Below, one piece after another: positions 29,260 through 38,362 of a stretch of 64,000 bases of DNA. The DNA is taken from the NCBI GenBank assembly GCA_963760435.1, contig CAVXDE010000003.1, forward strand, positions 47,958 to 111,957, given 5' to 3'. Origin of the DNA: JAFAXD01 sp963760435. GTDB taxonomy: Bacteria > Pseudomonadota > Alphaproteobacteria > Rhizobiales > Xanthobacteraceae. Every line of letters begins with the position of its first letter. Within the stretch, counting starts at the first letter, position 1. The position numbers and the translations under genes were made by a program. The notes under the pieces were generated by a model, which saw only the letters and a program-made list of their open reading frames with translations, made no database searches and was not told where the DNA came from.

Positions 29260-31083
29260 TTAAACACCGACCGCTTCCTTTTGGCGCTCTTCCCTCTTGC
29301 GATCGTTGGGGTCGAGCGTCTTCTTGCGCAGCCGTATCGATTTAGGGGTGATTTCGACGAGCTCGTCGTCCTGGATGTAGGACATCGCGCGTTCCAAGGT
29401 CATCTGGATCGGCGGGGTGAGCCGTACCGCCTCATCCTTGGAGTGGGTGCGGATGTTGGTGAGCTTCTTGCCCTTGAGCACGTTCACTTCGAGATCGTTG
29501 CCGCGCGTGTGCTCGCCGACGATCATCCCCCGATAGACCTTCCACCCGGGCTCGATCATCATCGGGCCACGGTCTTCCAGGTTCCACAGCGCATAGGCGA
29601 CAGCTTCGCCCGTATCGGTCGAGAGCAGGACGCCGTTGCTGCGGCCCGCGATCGGCCCGCGGTGCGGCCCATAGGCGTGAAACAGCCGGTTCATCACCGC
29701 AGTCCCGCGCGTGTCGGTGAGGAGCTCGCTCTGATAACCGATCAGCCCACGCGTCGGGGCGAGGAACACAAGCCGCACACGCCCACCGCCGGACGGGCGC
29801 ATTTCAGTCATCTCGCCTTTACGCTCGGCAAGCTTCTGCACGACGATGCCGGAATGCTCCTGATCGACGTCGATCACAACTTCCTCGATCGGCTCCAGCA
29901 GATTGCCCTCGGGGTCGCGCCGGAACAGGACCTTGGGCCGCGACACCGACAGTTCGAACCCTTCGCGGCGCATGGTCTCGATCAGAATGCCGAGCTGCAA
30001 TTCGCCGCGACCGGCGACTTCCATGGAATCCTTCTCAGACGATTCGCTCACACGCAGAGCCACGTTGCCTTCAGCCTCGCGCAGCAACCGGTCACGGATC
30101 ACCCGGCTCTGCACCTTGTCGCCTTCGGTGCCGGCGAGCGGGGAGTCATTGATGCGGAACGTCATCGCCAACGTCGGCGGATCGATCGGCTGTGCCGGAA
30201 TTGGCGCGCTGACCTGCGGGTCGCAAATCGTGTGCGAGACGGTCGCCTCGGGAAGGCCGGCGATCGCCACGATGTCGCCGGCGAGGCCTTCCTCGATCGG
30301 CTGGCGCTCAAGTCCGCGGAACGCCAGGACCTTGGTCACGCGGCCCTGCTCGATCAGATTGCCGTCGCGATCGAGCACCTTCACGGGCTGATTGGGGCGC
30401 ACCGAACCCGAGCGGATGCGGCCGGTCACGAGGCGCCCGAGATAGGGATTGGCCTCGATGATGGTGCCTAGCATGCGGAACGGCCCCTCGTCAGTCGCAG
30501 GCGCGGCCACGTGCTTGATCACCAGATCAAACAGCGGTGCCATGGATTCCTTCGGCCCCTCGAGGCTCGGCGCCATCCAGCCTTCCTTGGCCGATCCGTA
30601 GAGGATGGGAAAATCGAGCTGCTCGTCGGTCGCATCGAGGGCGGCAAACAAATCGAACACCTCGTTCACCACCTGCACGGGCCGGGCATCGCCGCGGTCG
30701 ACCTTGTTGATGGCTACGATCGGGCGCAGCCCCATTTTCAGCGCCTTGGAGACCACGAACTTGGTCTGCGGCAGTGGGCCTTCGGCGGCGTCGACCAGGA
30801 CGATGGCGCCATCCACCATGTTGAGGATGCGCTCGACCTCACCGCCGAAGTCGGCGTGGCCGGGCGTGTCGACGATGTTGATCCGGGTGTCCTGCCAGAC
30901 GACGGAAGTCGCCTTGGCCAGGATCGTAATGCCGCGCTCGCGCTCGAGGTCGTTGGAATCCATCGCCCGCTCGGCGACCCGCTGGTTCTCGCGGAACGCG
31001 CCGGACTGCTGCAGTAGGCGGTCGACCAGCGTGGTTTTGCCATGGTCGACGTGGGCAATGATGGCGACGTTGCGAAGCTTCAT
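29260..31083 (-). CDS. typA: Ribosome-associated GTPase TypA/BipA
   Basis: 607 residues, full family length. G1 is IAHVDHGKTT, G3 DTPGHADFGGEV, G4 NKVD. The translation-factor barrel, EF-G III/V-like domains and the TypA C-terminal domain (GRVRLVFLAPTRGLIGYQSE) follow. It binds the ribosome and helps 50S assembly and stress growth. The ATG at 31083 (MKLRNVAIIAHVDHG) fits the family; an earlier ATG adds 43 unlikely residues. Confidence 0.97.
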   Translation of the reverse strand: MKLRNVAIIAHVDHGKTTLVDRLLQQSGAFRENQRVAERAMDSNDLERERGITILAKATSVVWQDTRINIVDTPGHADFGGEVERILNMVDGAIVLVDAAEGPLPQTKFVVSKALKMGLRPIVAINKVDRGDARPVQVVNEVFDLFAALDATDEQLDFPILYGSAKEGWMAPSLEGPKESMAPLFDLVIKHVAAPATDEGPFRMLGTIIEANPYLGRLVTGRIRSGSVRPNQPVKVLDRDGNLIEQGRVTKVLAFRGLERQPIEEGLAGDIVAIAGLPEATVSHTICDPQVSAPIPAQPIDPPTLAMTFRINDSPLAGTEGDKVQSRVIRDRLLREAEGNVALRVSESSEKDSMEVAGRGELQLGILIETMRREGFELSVSRPKVLFRRDPEGNLLEPIEEVVIDVDQEHSGIVVQKLAERKGEMTEMRPSGGGRVRLVFLAPTRGLIGYQSELLTDTRGTAVMNRLFHAYGPHRGPIAGRSNGVLLSTDTGEAVAYALWNLEDRGPMMIEPGWKVYRGMIVGEHTRGNDLEVNVLKGKKLTNIRTHSKDEAVRLTPPIQMTLERAMSYIQDDELVEITPKSIRLRKKTLDPNDRKREERQKEAVGV

Positions 31084-31284
31084 TGGGCAATCCGGAAAAG
31101 AGAATCGCGGGCTTTCGCCCGCGTGTTGCGGCGCAATATAGTTATGAAAACGCCAGAAGCAATGGGGGTTATGGTGTCCCGACTGCGGTGCGCCCGGGCG
31201 TCGGTGCGTCATATACCCATCGGGCTTTTTTTCTGAAATGGTGCGCCACCACCTTCGACCCCCTCCCCAACCAGGAGATGCGCC

Positions 31285-32541
31285 ATGGAACCCCTTTCCC
31301 GACGTGGAGTGCTCGCAGCTGCCGCGGCCGGCACCGTTGCAACCGCGGCTGCCGCCGCCAATGCGGCGAGCTTCGGCAACCCGGACGAGCCCCCGCAGGG
31401 CCAGATCAACACCACGGGAAGTCCGTCAAGCTTTAACGTCGTGGGGCCGCAGAATCCGGCGTTGGCGTCGCAATTCCCGGGCGCATTTTCGCCGCCGCCA
31501 ACCGACGTCGGCGACATGCCGATGTTCTGGGCGTCTTTCAACAATGCGCCGCGCCGCATTCAGGACGGCGGCTGGGCCCGCCAGGTCACGCAGGCCGATT
31601 TCCAGATCGCGGAGGAAATCTCCGGCGTCGACATGCGGCTCGCCCGCGGCGCCATCCGCGAACTGCACTGGCATCAGGCCGCGGAGTGGGGCTTTGTCAC
31701 CAAAGGCGCAGTGCGCGTCACCACCATCGATACCGCCGGCCGCTCCAACGTGGAAGACGTCGGCGAAGGTGGAATCTGGTACTTCCCAACCGGGCTGCCG
31801 CATTCACTGCAAGGCATCGGTGAGGATGGATGCGAGTTTCTGCTGGCGTTCGATAACGGCAAGCAGACCGAATACAACACATTGTTGGTGACCGAATGGA
31901 TCGCGCACACGCCGCCCGATATTCTGGCGCAGAATTTCGGCGTACCGGTCGAGGCGTTTTCCAAGATTCCGCTGCATCAGAGATACATCTTCCCGGCCCC
32001 GATGCCGGGTCCGCTCGCCGAGGAACAGGCGCAGGCCGCCGGTTCAGCGGGCCGCATGCCCAACCCATCCACATTCGCGTTCGGCAGCATGGCGCCGACC
32101 AAGGTCACCAAGGGTGGTGAGGTGCGCATCGCCGACAGCCGCAACTTCAAGGCGTCGATCACGATCGCCGCGGCGTTGGTGCGCATCTATCCCGGTGGTT
32201 TGCGCGAGATGCATTGGCATCCCAATGCGGACGAATGGCAGTATTACATCTCCGGCGAGGCGGCGATGACAGTGTTCAACGTCGGCCCGCGCGCGGTGAC
32301 GCAGAACTTCAAACCCGGCGACATCGGCTACATCCCGAAGTCGCTTGGTCATTACATCAAGAACACCGGCAATACCGACTTGGTGTTTCTGGAAATCTTC
32401 CGCAGCGACCGGTTCGAGGACGTGTCGCTGTCGGATTGGTTGGCGCATACGCCGCGGGCCATGGTGGCGCAGACGCTGAACATGGATCCGGCGGTGGTGG
32501 CTCAGTTCCCTGCGAGCAAACCGGAGATCATGCCGGAGTAA
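31285..32541 (+). CDS. Tat-exported bicupin, oxalate decarboxylase family
   Basis: 418 residues. A twin-arginine signal (SRRGVLAAAAAGTVATAAAA) precedes two cupin domains. Mn-binding sets are ELHWHQAAEWGF with the later His in GLPHSLQG, and EMHWHPNADEWQYY with LGHYIKN. The lid position before LLVTEWIAHTP reads TEYNT where B. subtilis OxdC has SENST, so the lid Glu used for decarboxylation is retained although the loop differs. Expected activity is oxalate to formate plus CO2, possibly oxidase instead. Periplasmic by its signal. Confidence 0.9.
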   Translation: MEPLSRRGVLAAAAAGTVATAAAAANAASFGNPDEPPQGQINTTGSPSSFNVVGPQNPALASQFPGAFSPPPTDVGDMPMFWASFNNAPRRIQDGGWARQVTQADFQIAEEISGVDMRLARGAIRELHWHQAAEWGFVTKGAVRVTTIDTAGRSNVEDVGEGGIWYFPTGLPHSLQGIGEDGCEFLLAFDNGKQTEYNTLLVTEWIAHTPPDILAQNFGVPVEAFSKIPLHQRYIFPAPMPGPLAEEQAQAAGSAGRMPNPSTFAFGSMAPTKVTKGGEVRIADSRNFKASITIAAALVRIYPGGLREMHWHPNADEWQYYISGEAAMTVFNVGPRAVTQNFKPGDIGYIPKSLGHYIKNTGNTDLVFLEIFRSDRFEDVSLSDWLAHTPRAMVAQTLNMDPAVVAQFPASKPEIMPE

Positions 32542-32550
32542 CAACAACAG

Positions 32551-32690
32551 GACCTCATCCTGAGGAGCTCGTGCGCTCTTGCGCGCGAGCGTCTCGAAGG
32601 ACGGCCCCCGGGCGAGGTCGGTGTTCTTGGCCATCCTTCGAGACGCTCGCGAGCTAAAGCTCGCGTGCTCCTCAGGATGAGGGTCCGTGA
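32551..32690. repeat. Two palindromic repeats of family A in inverted orientation
   Basis: CCTCATCCTGAGGAGC opens the first and CTCCTCAGGATGAGG closes the second, each with a GC-rich inverted core and the GCGTCTCGAAGGA box. Together they form a large cruciform-capable block between the convergent bicupin and phosphatase genes and may also act as a bidirectional terminator. Confidence 0.75.
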
Positions 32691-32708
32691 AGGTTGGGGC
32701 TGGTTTAT

Positions 32709-34322
32709 CTACGTTTTCTTCGGCTCCAGCACCTTGGACCACAACGTCGTGTCATCCAGGTCTTTCAACGTGACCGTCATCAGTCCGGTTGCGCCGTCGA
32801 TCGCGACGTGACCGAAGAACTGCAGACCAAACGCCGGTGATACGTTCTGCCCCTGTTCTTTGGTCGGCGCTTTCACGTAGATGAGCTGCGGTCCGAACGT
32901 ATTGTCGAGTTGGTTCGGCCCGAAGCTGCCGGCGTGAATCGGTCCGGAGACAAATTCCCAGAACGGCTCGAAGTCCTGGAACACGGCCTTGTTGGGGTCG
33001 TAGTAATGCGCCGCGGTGTAGTGCACGTCGGCGGTCAGCCACACGGTGTTGGTGATCCCGGCATGCTTGATGAACGATAGCAGATCAGCAATCTCAAGCT
33101 CGCGCCCACGCGGTGGGCCATCACCTTGGGCCACAGCTTCCGATCCCCAGTTGCGATCACCATCGTAAACGACAATCAGACTGAGCGGCATGTCGGCGGC
33201 GATGACCTTCCAGGTTGCACGTGAGTTGACAAGCTCACGCTTGAGCCAGGCCACTTGTGTGGGGCCGAGGAAATAGGCGTTCGGCCCGTAGGTCTCGTCC
33301 TGATCCTCGCCGTTCGGTCCGCGATAGCTGCGCATGTCGAGCATGAACACGTCGAGCAGCGGGCCGTAGGAAATCCTGCGATAGACGCGGCCGGGCTCGG
33401 CAGGTTGATCGACCATCGGCATGTATTCATGAAAGGCACGGCTCGACCGGGCCGCCAGCAACAGGACGTTCGGGTCGACGTACTTTTTGCGCTGGTGCTC
33501 GGCGCGCGTGAGCGGCTCGCCCGGCCACCAGTTGTTCATCACCTCGTGATCATCCCATTGGCTGAAGATTGGGACCTCGGCGTTGAATGCCAGCACGTTG
33601 GCATCCATGAGGTTGTATTTGTAGTTGCCGCGGAACTCGTCCAGCGTCTCGGCCGGTTTTGACTTCGCTTCGGTGACGATATTCTTCCACACGCCGCCGT
33701 CAGCCAGCTTGATCTCCGCCGGGATCGGCCCGTCGGCGTAGATGTTGTCGCCGGAGTGGATGAAAAAGTCGGGGCGGTTTTTACGCATGGTCGCATAGGT
33801 GCGCATGCCGCCGCGCGATTCGTCGATGCCCCAGCCCTGGCCAGCGGTGTCGCCGGACCAGACAAACGAGATGGAGCGCAGGTCGGCCGGCGCAGTGCGA
33901 AAGCGCCCGATCGCCGGCTCGCTCATGATGGTTGGCTGCGAGAGGTCCTGGAATCGGATACGGTAGAAGATGTCCTGCCCGGCGGGCAGTCCGTCCATCA
34001 GCGCCTTGGCGGTGAAATCGCTCTCCGGCAGCGCATCAACAAATACGCCGCCGCGGATATCCTTGAATGTATCCGTGGTGGCGACTTCGACCTGCATGCG
34101 GGCCGGCCGGTCGGTCCGCGCCCACACAACACCGGAATTGGTCGAGATGTCGCCGGATTGTACGCCGTGGGTGACAACCGGCCGATCCGCGGCGCGACTG
34201 ATGGCCGGCCGCGCCAGACTGGGAAGCGAAGCTGTGGCCAGCGTCGCCACGGTGCTTTTCAGGAAGCGCCGGCGGGTTAGAGAACGCGCTCGTACAATGG
34301 TCGGCCGTGTGATGATGCGCAT
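32709..34322 (-). CDS. PhoD-family alkaline phosphatase/phosphodiesterase
   Basis: 537 residues. A Tat signal (LTRRRFLKSTVATLATASLP) precedes a PhoD N-domain (VTHGVQSGDISTNSGVVWAR) and the metallophosphatase core: SGDTAG, IHSGDNIYADG, WDDHEVMNNWW and LTADVHY. These carry the Fe/Ca ligands of the PhoD family. It is exported folded and hydrolyses phosphate mono- and diesters, supplying phosphate. No Pho box is visible upstream. Confidence 0.93.
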   Translation of the reverse strand: MRIITRPTIVRARSLTRRRFLKSTVATLATASLPSLARPAISRAADRPVVTHGVQSGDISTNSGVVWARTDRPARMQVEVATTDTFKDIRGGVFVDALPESDFTAKALMDGLPAGQDIFYRIRFQDLSQPTIMSEPAIGRFRTAPADLRSISFVWSGDTAGQGWGIDESRGGMRTYATMRKNRPDFFIHSGDNIYADGPIPAEIKLADGGVWKNIVTEAKSKPAETLDEFRGNYKYNLMDANVLAFNAEVPIFSQWDDHEVMNNWWPGEPLTRAEHQRKKYVDPNVLLLAARSSRAFHEYMPMVDQPAEPGRVYRRISYGPLLDVFMLDMRSYRGPNGEDQDETYGPNAYFLGPTQVAWLKRELVNSRATWKVIAADMPLSLIVVYDGDRNWGSEAVAQGDGPPRGRELEIADLLSFIKHAGITNTVWLTADVHYTAAHYYDPNKAVFQDFEPFWEFVSGPIHAGSFGPNQLDNTFGPQLIYVKAPTKEQGQNVSPAFGLQFFGHVAIDGATGLMTVTLKDLDDTTLWSKVLEPKKT

Positions 34323-34393
34323 CGCACCCTCCCAGATTCGGTTTGGACCATCCTGGGCGCGAATTTTGACAGGACGCTAACAGCCCTCTCCGT

Positions 34394-34486
34394 CGTCATC
34401 GCTGGGCTTGTCCCGGCGATCCCGATTAGGGACGCAGAGCCGTGCCTTCCTAAGCGAGATGGCCGGGACAAGCCCGGCCATGACGA
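34394..34486. repeat. Palindromic intergenic repeat, family C
   Basis: Arms CGTCATCGCTGGGCTTGTCC and GGCCGGGACAAGCCCGGCCATGACG are mirrored around a middle containing GCAGAGCCGTG. This is a widely dispersed rhizobial type; one copy is seen here. Confidence 0.65.
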
Positions 34487-34523
34487 ACCGAGGGGTTTTT
34501 GGATCAAAATGACCCGCAACAGC

Positions 34524-35816
34524 TCAATACTTCGCCGAGATCGGCAATTCCTCGGCCGGGAAGAGCGTGATGACGCGGCAGCCCTTGTCGGTGACGACGA
34601 CTTCCTCCTCGATACGCGCGGCCGAATAGCCGTCGGTCGCCGGGCAGTAGGTCTCGAGCGCAAACACCATGCCTTCCTTGATCTCGGTCGGATGCGTCAG
34701 CGAGATCACGCGCGAGATGATCGGCCGCTCGTGCAACGCCAGTCCGAGCCCATGGCCGAACTGCAGCCCGAAGGCTGACATCTCGTCCGGAAAACCGAAT
34801 TCCTCTGCCTTCGGCCAGACGCTGCACACGCGGTCCGTGCTCACCCCCGGTTTGATCAGCTCGATCGCGCAGTCGAGCCACTCGCGGGCGCGTTTGTAGG
34901 CATCGTGCTGCACCGGCGTGGCGCGGCCGACGTTGAACGTGCGGTAGTAACAGGTGCGATAGCCCATGAACGCTTGCAGAATGTCGAAGAACGCCTGATC
35001 GCCGGGCCGCAGCATGCGATCGGTGAAGTTGTGCGGATGCGGATTGCAGCGCTCGCCGGAAATCGCGTTGATAGCTTCCACGTCGTCGGAGCCATTGCGA
35101 TAGAGAAACTCGTTCACCTTGGCGACGATATCGTTCTCGCGCACGCCGGGTTTCAACTCTTCATGAATGAGGTGATAGGCGCCGTCGACCATGGCGGCCG
35201 CGCGGTTGAGCAGCGCGATCTCGTCGGACGACTTGATTTCGCGCGCTTCCAGCATGACCTGCTGGCCGTCGGCCACCTTGAGCCCAGCCCGTTCCAGCTC
35301 GAACATCATCGGCGGTTCGATGATGTCGACGCCGAGCGGCATGTCGGCCACGCCAGCCTCGCGGATCAGTGACGCGATTTCCTCCGCGTGCCGCCGCATC
35401 AAGCCGAAGGCCGGATCGACGGTGCCACGCAGGCCGATCAGTCCGGCCTTGCAGTTCTCCGGCGCAAGCCAGGGCGTGTAGAGCTTGTGATGCACGGCGG
35501 CGGAACCGAAGTCCCACAGGATCGGCTCGCCGGTGCGGGTGAGCAGGGCCCAGCGGGAGAGCTTGTCACGCTCCCATTCGCCGATCTTGGTCGAGGTGAT
35601 GTAGCGGATATTGTTGACGTCAAAGACCAGCAGCGCGCCGAGGTCGGAGTTCTCCAGCGCCTGCTTGACGCGCGCGAGCCGATAGCGATGCAGGCGGCGA
35701 TAATCGACCCGCTCTTCGAAATCGACCCCCATGATGCCCAGGGCCGGCAGGGCGCGTCCCCAGTTGAACCGGGGATTGATGTCGTCGGCACGGATTTCGC
35801 GGGCTTTCTGTTCCAT
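34524..35816 (-). CDS. M24-family protein, DddP/Xaa-Pro peptidase-like, with one metal ligand missing
   Basis: 430 residues from the ATG at 35816, which has an AGGAG site just upstream. The creatinase N-domain (LLVFDVNNIRYITSTKIGEW) and pita-bread C-domain resemble DMSP lyase DddP and related M24 proteins. Ligands seen: first Asp in FFDILQAF, His in QFGHGLGL, Glu in FALETYCP and Glu in ARIEEEVVV. The second Asp is replaced in the stretch GYRTCYYRTFNVG. A canonical dinuclear peptidase is therefore unlikely. It sits 92 bp behind egtD on the same strand and may belong to that operon. Confidence 0.82.
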   Translation of the reverse strand: MEQKAREIRADDINPRFNWGRALPALGIMGVDFEERVDYRRLHRYRLARVKQALENSDLGALLVFDVNNIRYITSTKIGEWERDKLSRWALLTRTGEPILWDFGSAAVHHKLYTPWLAPENCKAGLIGLRGTVDPAFGLMRRHAEEIASLIREAGVADMPLGVDIIEPPMMFELERAGLKVADGQQVMLEAREIKSSDEIALLNRAAAMVDGAYHLIHEELKPGVRENDIVAKVNEFLYRNGSDDVEAINAISGERCNPHPHNFTDRMLRPGDQAFFDILQAFMGYRTCYYRTFNVGRATPVQHDAYKRAREWLDCAIELIKPGVSTDRVCSVWPKAEEFGFPDEMSAFGLQFGHGLGLALHERPIISRVISLTHPTEIKEGMVFALETYCPATDGYSAARIEEEVVVTDKGCRVITLFPAEELPISAKY

Positions 35817-35908
35817 GGCGGGCTCCTGGGCGTTTTGTACGCCCATTATAGCTCGCTAGATGGCGGATGACAGAGATCGCACAATCCTCGTGTGATCTCT
35901 CCATCGGC

Positions 35909-36871
35909 CTATTTTTGCTTGAGAACGTGCACCGAGAAATAGTGGTCCGCGTCCGTATAGACCGCGACCGGGGCCCAGCCGGCACCGCGTGCCAAGGCGC
36001 TGAATGATTTGAGGGTGAACTTGTAGCTGTACTCGGTGTGGATGGTTTCGCCGGCGCGAAAATCAAAGGTCTTGCCCAGGAGGCGCACCTTTTGCCGCTT
36101 GCGGCTCGCAAGATAGACCTCGATCCGGCTGCGTTCCTGATTGTAGCAGGCGTGATGCTCGAATGCCGCGAGATTGAAGTCAGCGCCGAGCTCGCGATTG
36201 ATGCGCGCCAGCAGATTGAGATTGAACTTCGCCGTGACGCCCGCTGCATCATTATAGGCTGCATGCAGAACGTTGCGGTCCTTGACCAGATCGGCGCCGA
36301 TGATGAACAGCGCATCGGGGCCGAGGATCTGCGCGGCGATACGCAGCAGCTCCGTTGCCTCATGCGGCTCGAAGTTGCCGATCGTGGATCCAGGGAAGAA
36401 ACCAACGCAGGGACGCCCGCGGACGGCGTCCGGCAGCTCGAAGGGCTTGGTGAAGTCGGTCGCAACCGGATAAATCGCGACCCGCGGAATATCCCGCTCA
36501 AGCTTGGCAGCTTCCCCACCAAGAAACTGAGCGCTGATGTCGACCGGAACATAGGCGCTGATCTGCGGCGTGGCCTCGAGCAGGATCTTTGCCTTGGTTG
36601 CGGCACCGGCCCCGAATTCCACCAGGGCCGCGTCGCGAGGAACGAGCCCGGCGATGGCGGGTGCATTCTCGCGCAGGATTTTGAGCTCCGTGCGCGTCGG
36701 GTAGTACTCGGGAAGCTGGGTAATATCCTCAAACAACTGCGAGCCGATCTCGTCGTAGAAATACTTCGGCAGCAGACGTTTGGGCGTGGCGGACAGGCCC
36801 GCAAGCACATCGGTCGCAAACGGCTCGCTCGCTTGGTCGCGCGGCGCGGGACGCAGAACTGGCACTGGCAT
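35909..36871 (-). CDS. egtD: L-histidine N-alpha-methyltransferase (ergothioneine biosynthesis)
   Basis: 320 residues, the EgtD/DUF2260 family length. SAM motif I is LVEFGAGAATKAKILL, followed by the family stretches YVPVDISAQFL, GRPCVGFFPGSTIGNFEP and YNDAAGVTAKFNLNLLARIN. It trimethylates histidine to hercynine, the first ergothioneine step. It lies 37 bp after egtB on the same strand. A copy of egtC or egtE is not seen in the window. Confidence 0.95.
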   Translation of the reverse strand: MPVPVLRPAPRDQASEPFATDVLAGLSATPKRLLPKYFYDEIGSQLFEDITQLPEYYPTRTELKILRENAPAIAGLVPRDAALVEFGAGAATKAKILLEATPQISAYVPVDISAQFLGGEAAKLERDIPRVAIYPVATDFTKPFELPDAVRGRPCVGFFPGSTIGNFEPHEATELLRIAAQILGPDALFIIGADLVKDRNVLHAAYNDAAGVTAKFNLNLLARINRELGADFNLAAFEHHACYNQERSRIEVYLASRKRQKVRLLGKTFDFRAGETIHTEYSYKFTLKSFSALARGAGWAPVAVYTDADHYFSVHVLKQK

Positions 36872-36908
36872 TTTTGGTTCTCGTTGGGGTTTGCTGTTTT
36901 TCGCCCCG

Positions 36909-38150
36909 TCACGCGGGGAAATCAGCCAGGCGCAAGCCGGTAAACTGCCACCGCGCCGGCGGATAGAAGAAATTTCGGTACGTTAAGTGGGCATGCCCGG
37001 GCGGTGTCGCAAGCGAGGACCCGCGCAACACCATCTGGTTGATCATGAACTTGCCGTTGTATTCGCCGATTGCGCCCGTCGGCGCCTGATATCCGGGATA
37101 GGGCAAATAGGCGCTGCGCGTCCATTGCCACACGATTCCAAAGGCATCGCCGATATCGCCGGAGCGTGCCGCCACCTCCCATTCGGCTTCGCTGGGCAGG
37201 TGTTTGCCGGCAAAACGGGCGAATGCGTCGGCCTCGTAATAGCTGATATGACAGACAGGTGCATCGCGATCGACCGGCTTCAAACCCGCCAGCGTGAGCG
37301 ACCACCACTCCCCATCGATTTCGCGCCAATAGGCGGGCGAGTTCCAGCCTTCGGCCTCGACTGTCGCCCATCCGTCGGAGAGCCAGAGCGCCGGGTCGGC
37401 ATAGCTGCCGGCGCGCATGAATTCGAGCCACTCGCCGTTGGTGACGAGCGCGCGCGCAAGCCGCACTGGCCCGACGAGGGTGCGATGTTGCGGGCCTTCG
37501 TTGTCGAAACAGAACCCGTCGCCGTCGTGCCCGATGGTGTGAATGCCCTCGATCAGCTCCACGGCTCCGGCGCGCCGCTCCAGGCGCGGATGCTGCCAGG
37601 TCGGATCGTAGGCAGGTGCGGTCGGGTTCTGGGCAAAGGCATGCAGAATATCCGTGAGCAACAACTCCTGATGTTGTTGCTCATGGTTCAATCCGAGTTC
37701 GAGGATTGAGGTGATCTTCGGCAATTCGCTCGGGTCCGCATCATCCAGCAGCTGCTCGACGGCGCGATCGACCTGTGCCCGATAGGCGGCAACCTGCTCG
37801 ATACTGGGGCGGGTCAGCAGCCCGCGTTTCGGACGCGCGTGGCGTGGTCCGGCGGCGACATAATAGGAATTGAACAGGAAGGCGAACTCGGTATCGAATA
37901 TCTGATAGGTCCGCAGGTGCGGAACCAGCAGGAACTGCTCGAAGAACCAGGTGGTATGCGCGCGATGCCACTTGGTCGGACTGGCGTCCGCCATGGATTG
38001 CACGATCTGGTCCTCGGCTGAGAGCACGGCCGCCCGCCGCTCCGTTTCGGCGCGCACCTGGCGGAAGGCATCGCGCCAGCGCGTTCGCTCGTCGGAGGCA
38101 GATCTGGAGGTGACGGCAACCGGCTCTCTGCGAACGGCCGCCCCACTCAT
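36909..38150 (-). CDS. egtB: Ergothioneine biosynthesis sulfoxide synthase
   Basis: About 413 residues from the ATG at 38150, with a GGAGG site before it. The N-terminal DinB_2 domain carries the iron-binding GLNHEQQHQELLLTDI (HxxxHxE) and the upstream His in KWHRAHTTWFFEQFL. The C-terminal FGE-sulfatase (C-type lectin) domain contains VCHISYYEADAFARFAGKHLPSEAEWE. It couples hercynine with a thiol using O2 and Fe(II). Cytosolic. It forms a two-gene operon with egtD. Confidence 0.95.
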   Translation of the reverse strand: MSGAAVRREPVAVTSRSASDERTRWRDAFRQVRAETERRAAVLSAEDQIVQSMADASPTKWHRAHTTWFFEQFLLVPHLRTYQIFDTEFAFLFNSYYVAAGPRHARPKRGLLTRPSIEQVAAYRAQVDRAVEQLLDDADPSELPKITSILELGLNHEQQHQELLLTDILHAFAQNPTAPAYDPTWQHPRLERRAGAVELIEGIHTIGHDGDGFCFDNEGPQHRTLVGPVRLARALVTNGEWLEFMRAGSYADPALWLSDGWATVEAEGWNSPAYWREIDGEWWSLTLAGLKPVDRDAPVCHISYYEADAFARFAGKHLPSEAEWEVAARSGDIGDAFGIVWQWTRSAYLPYPGYQAPTGAIGEYNGKFMINQMVLRGSSLATPPGHAHLTYRNFFYPPARWQFTGLRLADFPA

Positions 38151-38362
38151 GTTCGCCTCCTGGGCGTGAAACATTGTCGGCCAACCAACTTAAGTCACGC
38201 TACTTACCGAGCAAACCAAGTTAGTAATCCCATTGGATCACAAGGCGAGGACGAAGGCGAGGGCAACGGTGGCTCAACACTGCGTGAGAACCCCAGACAC
38301 CGTCTAACGCACCAATCCGGGATTCGATCCATTTTGTCTTGGAAAATCTTGCGGGTGGCGGG

